NCBI RefSeq assembly: GCF_012927455.1
Contig: NZ_JABBPE010000005.1
Span: forward strand, 248,001-312,000
Direction of reading: 5' to 3'
Origin: Polaromonas sp.
GTDB taxonomy: Bacteria; Pseudomonadota; Gammaproteobacteria; Burkholderiales; Burkholderiaceae_C
Length of the DNA stretch: 64,000 nt
Positions within the stretch are counted from its first letter, which is position 1. Every line of letters begins with the position of its first letter. Below the pieces are notes generated by a model. The model was not told the origin of the DNA and did no database searches. It saw only the letters and a program-made list of their open reading frames with translations. Both the position numbers and the translations under genes were made by a program. Positions 31,188 to 39,929 of this stretch are shown here, piece by piece.

Positions 31188-33443
31188 ATGTCCCAGCGCC
31201 GCCTTTTCGTTACCACCGCCCTGCCCTACGCCAACGGCAATTTCCACATTGGCCACATCATGGAATACATCCAGGCCGACATCTGGGTGCGCTTTCAACG
31301 CATGCAGGGCCATGCGGTAAATTTTGTCGGCGCCGACGATGCCCACGGTGCGCCCATCATGATTGCCGCCGAAAAAGCCGGAAAAACGCCGCAGCAGTTT
31401 GTCGCCGACATCGCTGCCAGCCGCACGCCCTATCTGGACGGCTTTCACATCAAATTTGACAACTGGAGTTCGACCGATTCGCCGGAAAACCATCAGCTGG
31501 CGCGGCTGATCTACCTGGATCTGAAAAAGGCCGGCCTGGTCGAAAGCAAAACCATAGAACAGTTCTTCGACCCCGAAAAGAACATGTTTTTGCCTGACCG
31601 CTACATCAAGGGCCAATGCCCCAAGTGCGGCGCCAAAGACCAGTACGGCGACAACTGCGAGGTCTGCGGCGCGGTCTATGCGCCTACTGACCTGATCAAC
31701 CCCTATTCGGCGCTGTCGGGTGCGGTACCGGTGCTGAAAAGCTCGGAACACTTCTTTTTTAGGCTGTCTGACCCGCGCTGCGTCGAATTTTTGCAGGCCT
31801 GGACGCAAGACGGCAAGTTGCAGCCCGAGGTCGCCAACAAGGTCAAGGAGTGGTTTTCAGTGCGCACCAACGCCGACGGCACGACCAGCGAAGGCCTGGG
31901 CGACTGGGACATCAGCCGCGATGCGCCCTATTTCGGTATCGAAATCCCCGACGCGCCGGGCAAGTATTTTTATGTCTGGCTCGATGCGCCTGTCGGCTAC
32001 CTGGCTTCGCTGAAGAATCTGCTGGACCGGCGTGGCGAAGACTACGACGCCTACATGGCCGACCCGCGTCTGCAGCAGTACCACTTCATCGGCAAGGACA
32101 TCGTCACCTTTCACACCCTGTTCTGGCCCGCCATGCTGCACTTCAGCGGCCGCAAAACGCCCGACAACATTTTTGTGCACGGTTTTTTGACGGTGAACAA
32201 CGGCGAAAAGATGAGCAAGAGCCGCGGCACCGGGCTGGACCCGCTCAAATACCTGAGCCTGGGCATGAACCCGGAATGGCTGCGTTACTACCTGGCCGCC
32301 AAGCTCAATGCGCGCAATGAGGACATTGACTTCAATGCCGATGACTTCATGGCGCGAGTCAACAGCGACTTGATTGGCAAATATGTCAACATTGCCTCGC
32401 GCTCGGCGGGTTTCATCACGAAACGATTTGCCGGTCGCTTAGGCGAAGAGGACCCCCAGGCCCACTTGCTTTACAAGCTGGCCTCCTCGGCGTTGAACGA
32501 AGTCAAAGACTTTTACGAGAGCCGCGAATTCGCCAAAGCAACTCGAACCATCATGAACCTGGCCGATCAGGTGAATCAGTATGTAGACCAAAAAGCGCCC
32601 TGGCTGATCGCCAAGGATGTCGCGCGCGATGCGGAACTGCATATGGTCTGTACCACTGCAATCGGTCTCTTCAAGGACTTGACCGTTTTACTCGCGCCCA
32701 TCCTGCCGCGCCTGGCAGCTCAGGTCAGCGACTGGCTGGGTGTCGATGTCCAGAAGTGGGACTCGGCACTTGTCAAACTGCCTGCCGGTCATGTCATCAA
32801 GCCCTATACCCACCTGTTGCAGCGCGTCGATGTGAAACAGCTTGATGCACTGTTTGAGCCTCCAGCCGAGGCAGCGCCTGCGCAAGCAGCTATCGAAAGC
32901 ATAGCGCCTGGCGGCGGGAAGAATTCAACCCCCACGGTAGGCGCTGGCGCGTCCTTCCTGCCCCCCGAGGGGGCTGACTCCGCCTTGGGGCGGCCCGGCG
33001 GCGAAAGGAATTTAGCCCCCACGGTAGACGCTGGCGCGTCCTTCCTGCCCCCCGAGGGGGCTGACTCCGCCTTGGGGCGGCCCGGCGGCGAAGACATCGC
33101 CCCCACCATCAATATCGACGACTTCGCCAAAATCGACCTGCGCATCGCCAAAATCGTCAACTGCGAAGCGGTGGAGGGTTCGACCAAGCTGCTGCGCATG
33201 ACGCTGGACGCGGGTGAGGGCAAACTGCGCAATGTCTTCAGCGGCATTGCCTCCGCCTACAAACCCGAAGACCTGATCGGCAAACACACGGTGCTGGTGG
33301 CCAACCTGGCACCGCGCAAGATGAAATTCGGCATCAGCGAAGGCATGGTGCTGGCGGCCAGCCACGCCGATGAAAAGGCCCAGCCCGGCATTTACGTGCT
33401 GGAACCGCTGCCGGGCGCGATGCCTGGCATGCGTATCCACTGA
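31188..33443 (+). CDS. metG: Methionyl-tRNA synthetase with repeat-derived linker
   Basis: A 751-residue class I synthetase. Signature HIGH is in [14 protein letters not shown], the zinc knuckle is [18 protein letters not shown], and KMSKS is in [12 protein letters not shown]. The anticodon-binding helical domain runs to about residue 560. The C-terminal tRNA-binding dimerisation domain (Trbp111/EMAP-like) starts at about 640 with [20 protein letters not shown]. Between these two, residues about 564-635 are made of one element B copy and two element A copies in frame, longer than the usual short Ala/Pro linker. The catalytic parts are intact, so the enzyme is expected to work. The gene faces away from apbC. 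Confidence 0.97.
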   Translation: MSQRRLFVTTALPYANGNFHIGHIMEYIQADIWVRFQRMQGHAVNFVGADDAHGAPIMIAAEKAGKTPQQFVADIAASRTPYLDGFHIKFDNWSSTDSPENHQLARLIYLDLKKAGLVESKTIEQFFDPEKNMFLPDRYIKGQCPKCGAKDQYGDNCEVCGAVYAPTDLINPYSALSGAVPVLKSSEHFFFRLSDPRCVEFLQAWTQDGKLQPEVANKVKEWFSVRTNADGTTSEGLGDWDISRDAPYFGIEIPDAPGKYFYVWLDAPVGYLASLKNLLDRRGEDYDAYMADPRLQQYHFIGKDIVTFHTLFWPAMLHFSGRKTPDNIFVHGFLTVNNGEKMSKSRGTGLDPLKYLSLGMNPEWLRYYLAAKLNARNEDIDFNADDFMARVNSDLIGKYVNIASRSAGFITKRFAGRLGEEDPQAHLLYKLASSALNEVKDFYESREFAKATRTIMNLADQVNQYVDQKAPWLIAKDVARDAELHMVCTTAIGLFKDLTVLLAPILPRLAAQVSDWLGVDVQKWDSALVKLPAGHVIKPYTHLLQRVDVKQLDALFEPPAEAAPAQAAIESIAPGGGKNSTPTVGAGASFLPPEGADSALGRPGGERNLAPTVDAGASFLPPEGADSALGRPGGEDIAPTINIDDFAKIDLRIAKIVNCEAVEGSTKLLRMTLDAGEGKLRNVFSGIASAYKPEDLIGKHTVLVANLAPRKMKFGISEGMVLAASHADEKAQPGIYVLEPLPGAMPGMRIH
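32877..33092 (+). repeat. Element B plus two tandem element A units inside metG
   Basis: Element B (reverse orientation, core GCGCAAGCAGCTATCGAAAG) occupies about 32877-32911. Element A unit 1 is 32929-33005 and unit 2 is 33016-33092. The two 77-base units are identical except for one G/A difference, and their start-to-start period is 87 bases (29 codons). Both encode [20 protein letters not shown]. The near identity points to a recent duplication or gene conversion. Confidence 0.95.
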
Positions 33444-33491
33444 TCGCAGGTCGTCATCAGAATTTCCTGCCATCACATAGAAGAAGAAGCT

Positions 33492-33716
33492 ATGCCTTTA
33501 TTTCCACGCCGCCGCGCCTGTTTGATCGCTCTGATCGCGCTGGCCGGCCTGACTCTGCAAGCTTGCGCCGTGGTGGCAGTCGCCAGCACCGTGGCCTCGG
33601 TGGCGGTCGGCACCGTGGGGCTGGTCGCCGATGCGGCGATTGGCACCGTGCGCATTGCCGGCAAAGCCGTCGGGGCCACCGCCGACGCGGTGCTGCCGGA
33701 CTCCGACAAGCCCTGA
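33492..33716 (+). CDS. Small lipoprotein-like membrane protein
   Basis: A 74-residue protein with a basic start (MPLFPRRRACLIALIALAGL), a lipobox-like LTLQAC with cysteine at residue 25, and then a Val/Ala/Gly-rich second half (VAVASTVASVAVGTVGLVAD). It resembles the short lipoproteins often found downstream of metG or apbC in Comamonadaceae. Function is unknown. It is preceded by AGAAGAAG near 33481, a possible ribosome-binding site. Confidence 0.7.
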   Translation: MPLFPRRRACLIALIALAGLTLQACAVVAVASTVASVAVGTVGLVADAAIGTVRIAGKAVGATADAVLPDSDKP

Positions 33717-33727
33717 GCCGCCCATTT

Positions 33728-34162
33728 TCACTGAACAGCCTGCCGCATCTCACGGTGATTTTTGACCTGACCGTGGCTCTGCAGGTCGGGCTGATGCTGG
33801 CCTGGGTGCTGTTCGCGCGGCGCATGAGCTCGCTGTTTCAGGTGGTTGAGGTGTCGCGCAGCGCGGACGCGGCGAGTTTTCAGCTTTACGGCTCGCTGTT
33901 TTTTGGCGCGGTGGCCAAGCTCGACCCAATTGTCAACATCGTCGAAAGCGCGCCGCAGGCTCTGGTGGTGCGGCTGGATCTGTAGTCGCTGTAGGCGCTC
34001 GACACCTCCGGCCTGGACGTGCTTGAGCAGTTGCACAAAACCATTGTGCTGCGCGGCGGCCGCCTCAGGCTGGCCGGCCTGAATGCCCAGCCCAAGGCCG
34101 TAATGGAGCGTTCGGGCTTTCTGGAAAAGATCGACGTGGATGCGGTGGCCGCTGCCGGCTGA
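33728..34162 (+). pseudogene. SulP-family anion transporter, C-terminal fragment with two amber codons
   Basis: The frame reads LPHLTVIFDLTVALQVGLML, a transmembrane end typical of SulP permeases, then the STAS domain: FQVVEVS, YGSLFFGAVAKLD, PQALVVRLDL, amber, SL, amber, ALDTSGLDVLEQLHKTIVLR, GGRLRLAGLNAQPKAVMERS, GFLEKIDVD, and a natural TGA at 34160. Both internal stops are TAG at places where Gln (CAG) would fit, so two C-to-T changes would explain them. The preceding ten or so membrane helices are absent. The fragment is a decaying remnant of a sulfate/bicarbonate-type transporter. Confidence 0.85.
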
Positions 34163-34167
34163 AATTT

Positions 34168-34217
34168 TTTGCTACCAACAATATAGCTGCTGGCGCACGT
34201 TCTACAGGCGCGACAGT
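34168..34217. repeat. Degenerate element B copy
   Basis: TTTTTTGCTACCAACAATAT followed by AGCTGCTGGCGCACGT and CTACAGGCG keeps the order of the element B core with several substitutions. It lies directly after the SulP remnant and before the end of the ATP-grasp gene. Confidence 0.55.
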
Positions 34218-34227
34218 CATTTCTACT

Positions 34228-35391
34228 TCAACTTGCACCGTCCTTGTCGGCAGTGCTACCAACCCCTGCTGGCCGTGGATGACGCGGCCTGAAGACCAGC
34301 GCGGCACTGCGTCGCGCCAGTCGCAGCGGCATTGACGGCAGTTGCCGAAGCAGCATGCCGAAGGTGAACAGATCGAAGGCCTTGGCCCTGAGCAAGCGGC
34401 CGCGCGCACCCAGTTCGAGCAGCAGGCGCGGCCATAACGACGGCGTGAGCAGCGGGTGACGCTTGTCGAAGTGGCCAGCCACGAGGCGTTTGGGCTCGCT
34501 CACCTCGTCGGGGGGGTCAAGACTTTCGGCGACAAAATTCAGCCCGCAAAACACCGCGGCGGTGAGCGAGGCATAAAAGCGCGGATTCGCCTCGATCAAA
34601 AATAGCTTCCCAGTGTCCTTTTCAATCCGCACGTCGAGATTCATGACGCCGTGATAAACGCTGTCGCGGCAGATTTGGCTGGCGATGACTTCCAGCCCGG
34701 CGTTGGGCATGAACTCGATCCGGTTAAGAACGAACCGCTGAATGGCGAGGGCCAGCAAACGGCCGCGGTTGGCCAGCACGCTCAGGCAGGCGTCCTCGCC
34801 CTCGATGAATTGCTGCACGACCAAGGTGTCAAACACGTAGCGTGCATCGCCCAAAATGTCCTGCTCGAACTGCGACCGGCTGGTGACGATCTGAACCCCC
34901 AGCGAGCCCGACCAGTTAGTGGGCTTGAGCACGAAGGGCAGGCCGAATTCGGCGGCAACGGCGTCAAAGTCCACCGCCTCTTTGGTGCCGACGAAACGCG
35001 TCAGCGGCACGGGCAGCGCGTGTTGGCTGCAAAACGCGTGAAAAGACCATTTGTCTTCCAGCAAATCGAGCGTGGCCACGTCGGGCACCGGAACCGTTTT
35101 GACCTGCAGCCGGCCTTGTACGCGGTTGGCCATGCGGATGCCGTCGCAATCGAACGGTATCAGCACGGTCTCTGAATTCCTCGCAGCCAAACCATTGATC
35201 ATGGTTACAAATTCATCGTCTCCGCTGCCGCCCAATTCGATCATGACATGCCTGGAGCAATGCGTTGACCAGCGCAGTGGCCGGCTGGCCTCATCGCCCG
35301 CGACCAAGCAGTCCCCTTGGCTGAAACTACGAATGGCCTGCAGCACTTCGATCGCTACCCGGGTGCTTCTTCCCAACAGGACAAAGTTCAC
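34228..35391 (-). CDS. ATP-grasp superfamily ligase
   Basis: A 387-residue ATP-grasp enzyme. The N-terminal Rossmann-like part (VLLGRSTRVAIEVLQAIRSF) is followed by the ATP-grasp fold: FGLPFVLKPTNWSGSLGVQI (nucleotide-binding lysine and glycine loop), VVQQFIEGEDACLSVLANRG, and the metal-binding end KLFLIEANPRFYASLTAAVF with E-x-N-P-R. Family members join a carboxylate to an amine or thiol, using ATP. The C-terminal tail (RLLRAKAFDLFTFGMLLRQL) is basic. Substrate is not predictable; free-standing genes of this type occur near envelope or exopolysaccharide loci, and such a locus begins 4.5 kb further on. No neighbour is cotranscribed. Confidence 0.82.
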   Translation of the reverse strand: MNFVLLGRSTRVAIEVLQAIRSFSQGDCLVAGDEASRPLRWSTHCSRHVMIELGGSGDDEFVTMINGLAARNSETVLIPFDCDGIRMANRVQGRLQVKTVPVPDVATLDLLEDKWSFHAFCSQHALPVPLTRFVGTKEAVDFDAVAAEFGLPFVLKPTNWSGSLGVQIVTSRSQFEQDILGDARYVFDTLVVQQFIEGEDACLSVLANRGRLLALAIQRFVLNRIEFMPNAGLEVIASQICRDSVYHGVMNLDVRIEKDTGKLFLIEANPRFYASLTAAVFCGLNFVAESLDPPDEVSEPKRLVAGHFDKRHPLLTPSLWPRLLLELGARGRLLRAKAFDLFTFGMLLRQLPSMPLRLARRSAALVFRPRHPRPAGVGSTADKDGAS

Positions 35392-35728
35392 AAGTCGCCA
35401 CCTTTTTTTACATATTTGACGAGCATGGTATATCTCGAAAGACAGAGCAGTGGTAGTTATTATGGTCTATCAACAGCCGGTTTTTGTAAGAAATCTGGTT
35501 GTTGAAAAAGACGAGGCGACGGCCCGCCACCAACACGCGCAACCGGCCGCTGGATTCGGGCAAGGCTGAATTTGGCGTGGGAGGCCCTGCGGGTTGGCAG
35601 CGGCGGCGGCTGATGGGCAACGCCGGATTGCTATCACAAATATAGCAACTTGCACACTATTTATGTGGGCTAAAGCCTGGCTTTCTCTCTGATTTAATCA
35701 AAAAAGAGTTTACGACCGTAAGGCCAGC
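35392..35728. other. AT-rich spacer with a degenerate element B relic
   Basis: No convincing gene. The segment 35628-35694 (TTGCTATCACAAATATAGCA, then CTATTTATGTGGGCTAAAGC) has the element B order with many changes. The region next to 35391 is AT-rich and probably holds the promoter of the ATP-grasp gene. A short GC-rich piece at 35515-35620 has an open minus frame but matches nothing I recognise. Confidence 0.5.
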
Positions 35729-36352
35729 CTAGCGCTGCCCGCCCATCGGGTTGACCAGCGCTTCTTCGACCGACCCGGTGCTGACAACGCGCAGATCGGC
35801 ATCGAACACGGTGGTGAAGATGTGCGGCACATTGGGCGAGCTGAGGTAGCGCCAGTCGTATTCGGTGGTTTGCTTGAGCCCATACGGAGTGATTTTCATC
35901 GGCTTGCCGAGCAGCTTCCTGACCTGCTCCATGCGCATGCCCGGAATCACCAGCTTGAAGATTTGCGGGCTCAAGACCTGGCGCAGCGAGCTCATCTTGC
36001 CATCGGGCCCGATGGTAATCATGTAGTTGACATTACCGGCCGGCTGGCGGTTGTATTCGAACGTCCGCGCGCCGGGCGCGGCCACCACGTCGAGCGTGGC
36101 GCGCGGCAACGGCACGCTGGCCATGTCGGCCGGCAGCCAGACTTTTTCGGGCTCGCCAAAACGCGCCCGCACATCGGTTTCGGTCGCCACGCCCTCCTCC
36201 AACTCGTTGATGCGTTGCTGGTCGCAGCCCGCCAGCCACAGAACAAACGACAGCAAACCCATAAAAAGCACCGTCCTTAGCCAAGTTGTCAGCGAAACCG
36301 CCGATGCTGAGCCCGTTTTCACGGGCACAGTCAAACGAAATAATGAGTGCAA
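35729..36352 (-). CDS. SmpA/OmlA (BamE-like) outer-membrane lipoprotein
   Basis: A lipoprotein with signal region WLRTVLFMGLLSFVLWLAGC (lipobox LAGC) and a mature domain of about 165 residues with the BamE/OmlA hallmarks: INELEEGVATETDVRARFGE, PEKVW, then a second similar unit LVIPGMRMEQVRKLLGKPMK. BamE supports beta-barrel assembly; this protein seems to carry two copies of the domain's G-x-[ST]-x-x-x-[VL] pattern and is a paralogue, not the standard short BamE. The longest start is TTG at 36352; a GTG at 36322 or the ATG at 36262 are also possible. The lipobox is present in all. Confidence 0.82.
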   Translation of the reverse strand: MHSLFRLTVPVKTGSASAVSLTTWLRTVLFMGLLSFVLWLAGCDQQRINELEEGVATETDVRARFGEPEKVWLPADMASVPLPRATLDVVAAPGARTFEYNRQPAGNVNYMITIGPDGKMSSLRQVLSPQIFKLVIPGMRMEQVRKLLGKPMKITPYGLKQTTEYDWRYLSSPNVPHIFTTVFDADLRVVSTGSVEEALVNPMGGQR

Positions 36353-36404
36353 GGCAAGCCCCCGGTAAAATCAGCCCACTATACGTTTTAGGCAGCTCAG
36401 ATCC

Positions 36405-36623
36405 ATGTCCATTTTTCGCCGCCCCGACTACACCTCCGAAGCCACCCTGTTTATCGACCAGCTCAAGGCCAACAAGCCGACGCTGGAAGCCGAGCAACTC
36501 GCGGGACGCGCCCTGCTGTGGGACAAAAACCTGAGCCGGGCCGAGCAGTCGGAACACGATCAAGCGCGGGTGGCGCAGCAGCCCTATGTTTACGGCAGCG
36601 GCAGCCACGACAACGGCAAATAG
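36405..36623 (+). CDS. DUF3460 family small protein
   Basis: A 72-residue protein matching DUF3460, a short family found in Burkholderiales: FRRPDYTSEATLFIDQLKAN with KPTLEAEQLAGRALLWDK and QQPYVYG. It is hydrophilic and without signal peptide or cysteine, so probably cytoplasmic. Function is unknown. It lies upstream of scpA and separated from it by an element B copy. Confidence 0.85.
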   Translation: MSIFRRPDYTSEATLFIDQLKANKPTLEAEQLAGRALLWDKNLSRAEQSEHDQARVAQQPYVYGSGSHDNGK

Positions 36624-36626
36624 CTT

Positions 36627-36694
36627 AAAAAGAGAGTCAAATAGGCCTCTAGCCCATACAGGACGGGCGCAAGCAGCTATTTTTTTAATAGCAA
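36627..36694. repeat. Element B copy, well preserved
   Basis: In reverse orientation: AGGCCTCTAGCCCATACAGG, then ACGGGCGCAAGCAGCTATTT and TTTTAATAGCAAA. It begins almost at the DUF3460 stop codon and ends 34 bases before scpA, so it lies in the probable transcript between them. Confidence 0.85.
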
Positions 36695-36728
36695 ATGACT
36701 TGCACACCCGAACCGCCCAGGCTGCACC

Positions 36729-37646
36729 ATGTCACGCATCCCCACTTCCCAGTCTTCCCAGTCTTCCCAGTCCTCTTCGCATGAGCTGCCGCCCGCGGCT
36801 GGTCCGAGCCGGCCCGGCGATCTCTCTGTGCTGGACGATATGCCGGAGGTGATCGACCAGGTCGCACTGGCCCGCCTGTATGGCGAACCGCTGTTTGCCA
36901 TGCCGCATGACCTGTACATCCCGCCGGACGCGCTGCAGGTGTTTTTGGAGGCGTTTGAAGGCCCGCTGGACTTGCTGCTCTACCTGATCCGCAAGCAGAA
37001 CTTCAACATTCTTGATATTCCGATGGCGGCGGTGACGCGCCAGTACCTGGTCTATGTCGACGAGATCCGCGCCACCAATCTGGAGCTGGCGGCCGAATAC
37101 CTGCTGATGGCCGCCATGCTGATTGAAATCAAGTCGCGCATGCTGCTGCCGCCCAAAAAGGTGGCCGAGGGCCAGGAGGCTGAAGACCCGCGCGCCGAGC
37201 TGGTGCGGCGACTCCTGGAATACGAGCGGATCAAGCTGGCCGCCCACAAGCTCAACGAGATGCCGCAATTCGGCCGCGATTTCCTGCGCGCCCAGGTGTT
37301 TGTCGAGCAATCGCTGCAGCCGCGCTTTCCCGACGTGACGGTGGTCGATTTGCAGGAGGCCTGGCGCGACATCGTGAAACGCGCCAAACTGGTCCAGCAC
37401 CATGTCATCTCCCGCGAAGAGCTTTCGGTGCGCGAGCACATGAGCATCGTGCTGCGCAAGCTGCAAGGCCGCAAGTTTCTTGAATTTGAGGACCTGTTTG
37501 ACGCCACGCGCGGCATGCCGGTGCTGGTGGTGACCTTCATCGCCCTGCTTGAACTGGCCAAGGAATGCCTGCTTGAAATTACCCAGGCCGAGTCCTTTGC
37601 ACCAATTTACGTGCGACTGGCCTACACCCCCCATATACCGGCCTAA
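36729..37646 (+). CDS. scpA: Segregation and condensation protein A
   Basis: A 305-residue kleisin that joins SMC heads and ScpB in the bacterial condensin. Kleisin marks are FLEAFEGPLDLLLYLIRKQN with FNILDIPMAAVTRQYLVYVD, AAEYLLMAAMLIEIKSRMLLP in the N-terminal SMC-binding part, and the C-terminal winged helix FEDLFDATRGMPVLVVTFIA with LLELAKECLL. The first 30 residues are a variable Ser/Gln/Pro-rich leader containing three 9-base repeats (SQSSQSSQSS). In many proteobacteria scpA and scpB are neighbours, but scpB is not in this window. nadB follows 32 bases later. Confidence 0.95.
   Translation: MSRIPTSQSSQSSQSSSHELPPAAGPSRPGDLSVLDDMPEVIDQVALARLYGEPLFAMPHDLYIPPDALQVFLEAFEGPLDLLLYLIRKQNFNILDIPMAAVTRQYLVYVDEIRATNLELAAEYLLMAAMLIEIKSRMLLPPKKVAEGQEAEDPRAELVRRLLEYERIKLAAHKLNEMPQFGRDFLRAQVFVEQSLQPRFPDVTVVDLQEAWRDIVKRAKLVQHHVISREELSVREHMSIVLRKLQGRKFLEFEDLFDATRGMPVLVVTFIALLELAKECLLEITQAESFAPIYVRLAYTPHIPA
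36745..36771 (+). repeat. Three perfect 9-bp tandem repeats in scpA
   Basis: The unit CTTCCCAGT occurs three times at 36745-36753, 36754-36762 and 36763-36771. It writes Gln-Ser-Ser triplets in the disordered leader of ScpA. Unit length keeps the frame, as with the similar arrays in fkpB and the DUF3306 gene. Confidence 0.92.
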
Positions 37647-37678
37647 CCCCAAGACACCAAGGCCTCCAAAGGCGCCCC

Positions 37679-39307
37679 ATGACCCCCTCGCCCAGCCCGA
37701 CACAGCAAACTTTTGACGTTCTCATCATCGGCAGCGGTCTGGCGGGGCTGACCGCCGCCTTGCTGCTGGCCCCAGGGCGGCGCGTGGCGCTGCTGACCAA
37801 GCGCGAACTCAGCGACGGCTCCAGCGGCTGGGCGCAAGGCGGCATGGCTGCCGTGCTGGCCGAGGGCGACACGCTGGAGCAACACATCAGCGACACCCTG
37901 GTGGCCGGCGCCGGCCTGTGCGACCTGGCCGCCGTGCGCGCCGTGGTGGAGGGCGCGCCCGGGGCGATTGCCTGGCTGCGCGCGCTGGGCGTGCCTTTTT
38001 CCGAAGACAGCGAGCGCCCCGGCGAGCTGCACCTGACGCGCGAAGGCGGCCACGGCCAGCGTCGCATCGTGCACGCCACCGACGCCACCGGCGCCGCCGT
38101 GCAGCGCACCCTGATCGCCGAGCTGCGCCGCAGCCCCAACATCACCGTGTTTGAGCACCACATGCTGGTCGATCTGATCACCGACCGGCAGCTCAAACGC
38201 CCGGGCGCGCAATGCCACGGCGCCTATGCGCTGGACGTGAACAGCGGCGCGGTCGCCACCTTCAGCGCGGCCCACACCATTTTGGCGACCGGCGGCGCGG
38301 GCAAGGTCTACCTGTATTCGACCAACCCGGACACCGCCACCGGCGACGGCATTGCCGCCGCCTGGCGCGCCGGTTGCCGCGTCAGCAACATGGAGTTCAT
38401 CCAGTTCCACCCGACCTGCCTGTACCACCCGCAAGCCAAGTCTTTCCTGATCAGCGAGGCAGTGCGCGGCGAAGGCGGCCGGTTGCTGCTGCCGCCTTCT
38501 GCTGGTTCTGCTGGCGGCACGCGTTTCATGCCGGCGCATGACTCGCGCGCCGAACTGGCGCCGCGCGACGTGGTGGCCCGGGCGATTGATTTCGAGATGA
38601 AAAAGCACGGGCTCGACTGCGTCTACCTCGACATCTCGCACAAGAGCCCGGAATTTCTGCGCGAGCACTTTCCTAATATCCTGCAGCGCTGCGCCGAGCT
38701 GGGCATCGACATTACCAAGCAGCCGATTCCGGTGGTGCCGGCCGCGCACTACACCTGCGGCGGCGTGCTGACCGACCTGGCCGGGCGTACCGACAGCAGC
38801 GGCCTGTATGCGATTGGCGAGACCGCCTGCACCGGCCTGCACGGCGCCAACCGGCTTGCCAGCAATTCGCTGGTCGAGTGCGTGGTGCTGGCGCGCGCCA
38901 CCGCCCAGGCCATAGAAAACACCCCTGGCGCCGCCCCCCCCATCAGCGCCTTGCCCGCCTGGGATGAGAGCCAGGTCACCGATGCCGACGAAACCGTGGT
39001 GATCGCGCACAACTGGGACGAGCTGCGCCGCTTCATGTGGAACTACGTCGGCATTGTGCGCACCACCAAGCGCCTCGAACGCGCTGCCCACCGCATCACC
39101 TTGCTGCAATCGGAAATTCACGAGTTTTATGCCAATTTCCGGGTCTCGCGCGATTTGCTGGAGTTGCGCAACCTGGTTCAGGTAGCCGAGCTGATCGTGC
39201 GCTCGGCACACGGCCGGCACGAAAGCCGGGGGCTGCATTACAGCCGCGATTACCCAGAAATGGCAAAGCAGGCCGTGCCCACAGTCCTGGTGCCGCCGCT
39301 GGCTTGA
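37679..39307 (+). CDS. nadB: L-aspartate oxidase
   Basis: A 542-residue flavoprotein that oxidises L-aspartate to iminoaspartate, the first step of de novo NAD synthesis; NadA and NadC for the next steps are encoded at 49030-51047. The FAD-binding start is FDVLIIGSGLAGLTAALLLA, followed by the SSGWAQGGMAAVLAEGD loop, the succinate-dehydrogenase-like active site block MEFIQFHPTCLY and AHYTCGGVLTDLAGRTDSSG, GETACTGLHGANRLASNSL, and the C-terminal helical domain. Length is normal. It is 32 bases after scpA and probably cotranscribed with it. Confidence 0.95.
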   Translation: MTPSPSPTQQTFDVLIIGSGLAGLTAALLLAPGRRVALLTKRELSDGSSGWAQGGMAAVLAEGDTLEQHISDTLVAGAGLCDLAAVRAVVEGAPGAIAWLRALGVPFSEDSERPGELHLTREGGHGQRRIVHATDATGAAVQRTLIAELRRSPNITVFEHHMLVDLITDRQLKRPGAQCHGAYALDVNSGAVATFSAAHTILATGGAGKVYLYSTNPDTATGDGIAAAWRAGCRVSNMEFIQFHPTCLYHPQAKSFLISEAVRGEGGRLLLPPSAGSAGGTRFMPAHDSRAELAPRDVVARAIDFEMKKHGLDCVYLDISHKSPEFLREHFPNILQRCAELGIDITKQPIPVVPAAHYTCGGVLTDLAGRTDSSGLYAIGETACTGLHGANRLASNSLVECVVLARATAQAIENTPGAAPPISALPAWDESQVTDADETVVIAHNWDELRRFMWNYVGIVRTTKRLERAAHRITLLQSEIHEFYANFRVSRDLLELRNLVQVAELIVRSAHGRHESRGLHYSRDYPEMAKQAVPTVLVPPLA

Positions 39308-39365
39308 GCTAGGTTGGGCCTGGGCACGCCCCGGTGCGTCTTGCCCGCTGTTTATTCATCAAATG

Positions 39366-39417
39366 GGGCTCTAGCCCATATCTGGCGGGCGCTGCTAGCT
39401 CACGTTTTAATAGCAAT
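39366..39417. repeat. Element B copy after nadB
   Basis: Reverse orientation: GGCTCTAGCCCATATCTGGC, GGGCGCTGCTAGCTCACGTT, TTAATAGCAA. Some core positions differ from the well preserved copies (GCTGCTAGCT in place of GCAAGCAGCT). Confidence 0.75.
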
Positions 39418-39442
39418 TCTTTTTCAACGGGTTTACGCCTTT

Positions 39443-39646
39443 TTAGTGGATAGAAAGCAACCGATCGAGCGACAGCCTGCCGGCGCCATGGCTCAGCAGG
39501 TAGCGCAGCAGCCCTGCCCAGGACAAGTGAGTGGGCCAGGCGTTTGGGTAGACAAAGATCTGGATAACCAGCGTCATGCCCAGCAGCGGCAAGGGGAACA
39601 GGTGTTCGGCCCACGCTGGCGCATGCGCCGCGATCTCGTGATTCAA
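39443..39646 (-). pseudogene. DoxX-family protein, C-terminal fragment
   Basis: The 67-residue frame reads [40 protein letters not shown] and [13 protein letters not shown], which is the last third of DoxX/DoxD-like membrane proteins (about 140-180 residues). Nothing similar precedes it; the sequence upstream (39647 onward) is AT-rich and unrelated. The fragment appears cut off by whatever brought in the adjacent polysaccharide operon. Confidence 0.7.
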
Positions 39647-39929
39647 TAATTCAACAGTTGACTTTTTCGGGGAAGTGTCAATAGTCCGTTTATGAGATTG
39701 ACGAGTTTTCTAAAAGCTTAAAAATTAGGGCTGTGCAAAAAGTTACCATTAATTTTTCAACTTGGGAAGCCGTCAGCCTGGGGAGTCCTGGTTCAGTTTG
39801 GTTGCGGACACGCCGTGGATGCGGCTATTTGCGTTGCAGTCGTCTCCCCTGCCACCGCAGCATTGCTGCAAGGTGTCACAGTGCCTTTGGCAGACAAAAC
39901 AAGCCAGTTCTAATTGAGATTTAAGAGCC
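39647..39929 (+). promoter_or_regulatory. AT-rich leader region of the polysaccharide operon
   Basis: A stretch without a convincing gene and clearly richer in A and T (for example around 39650-39760) than its surroundings. It must contain the promoter for the seven or so rightward genes that follow. A GC-richer piece at 39770-39890 has an open plus frame (VQFGCGHAVDAAICVAVVSP) but no start codon or family resemblance that I can support. Confidence 0.4.

Noticed and set aside
37643..39238. 531-codon frame opposite nadB
   Set aside because: Antisense shadow of a normal-length nadB gene.
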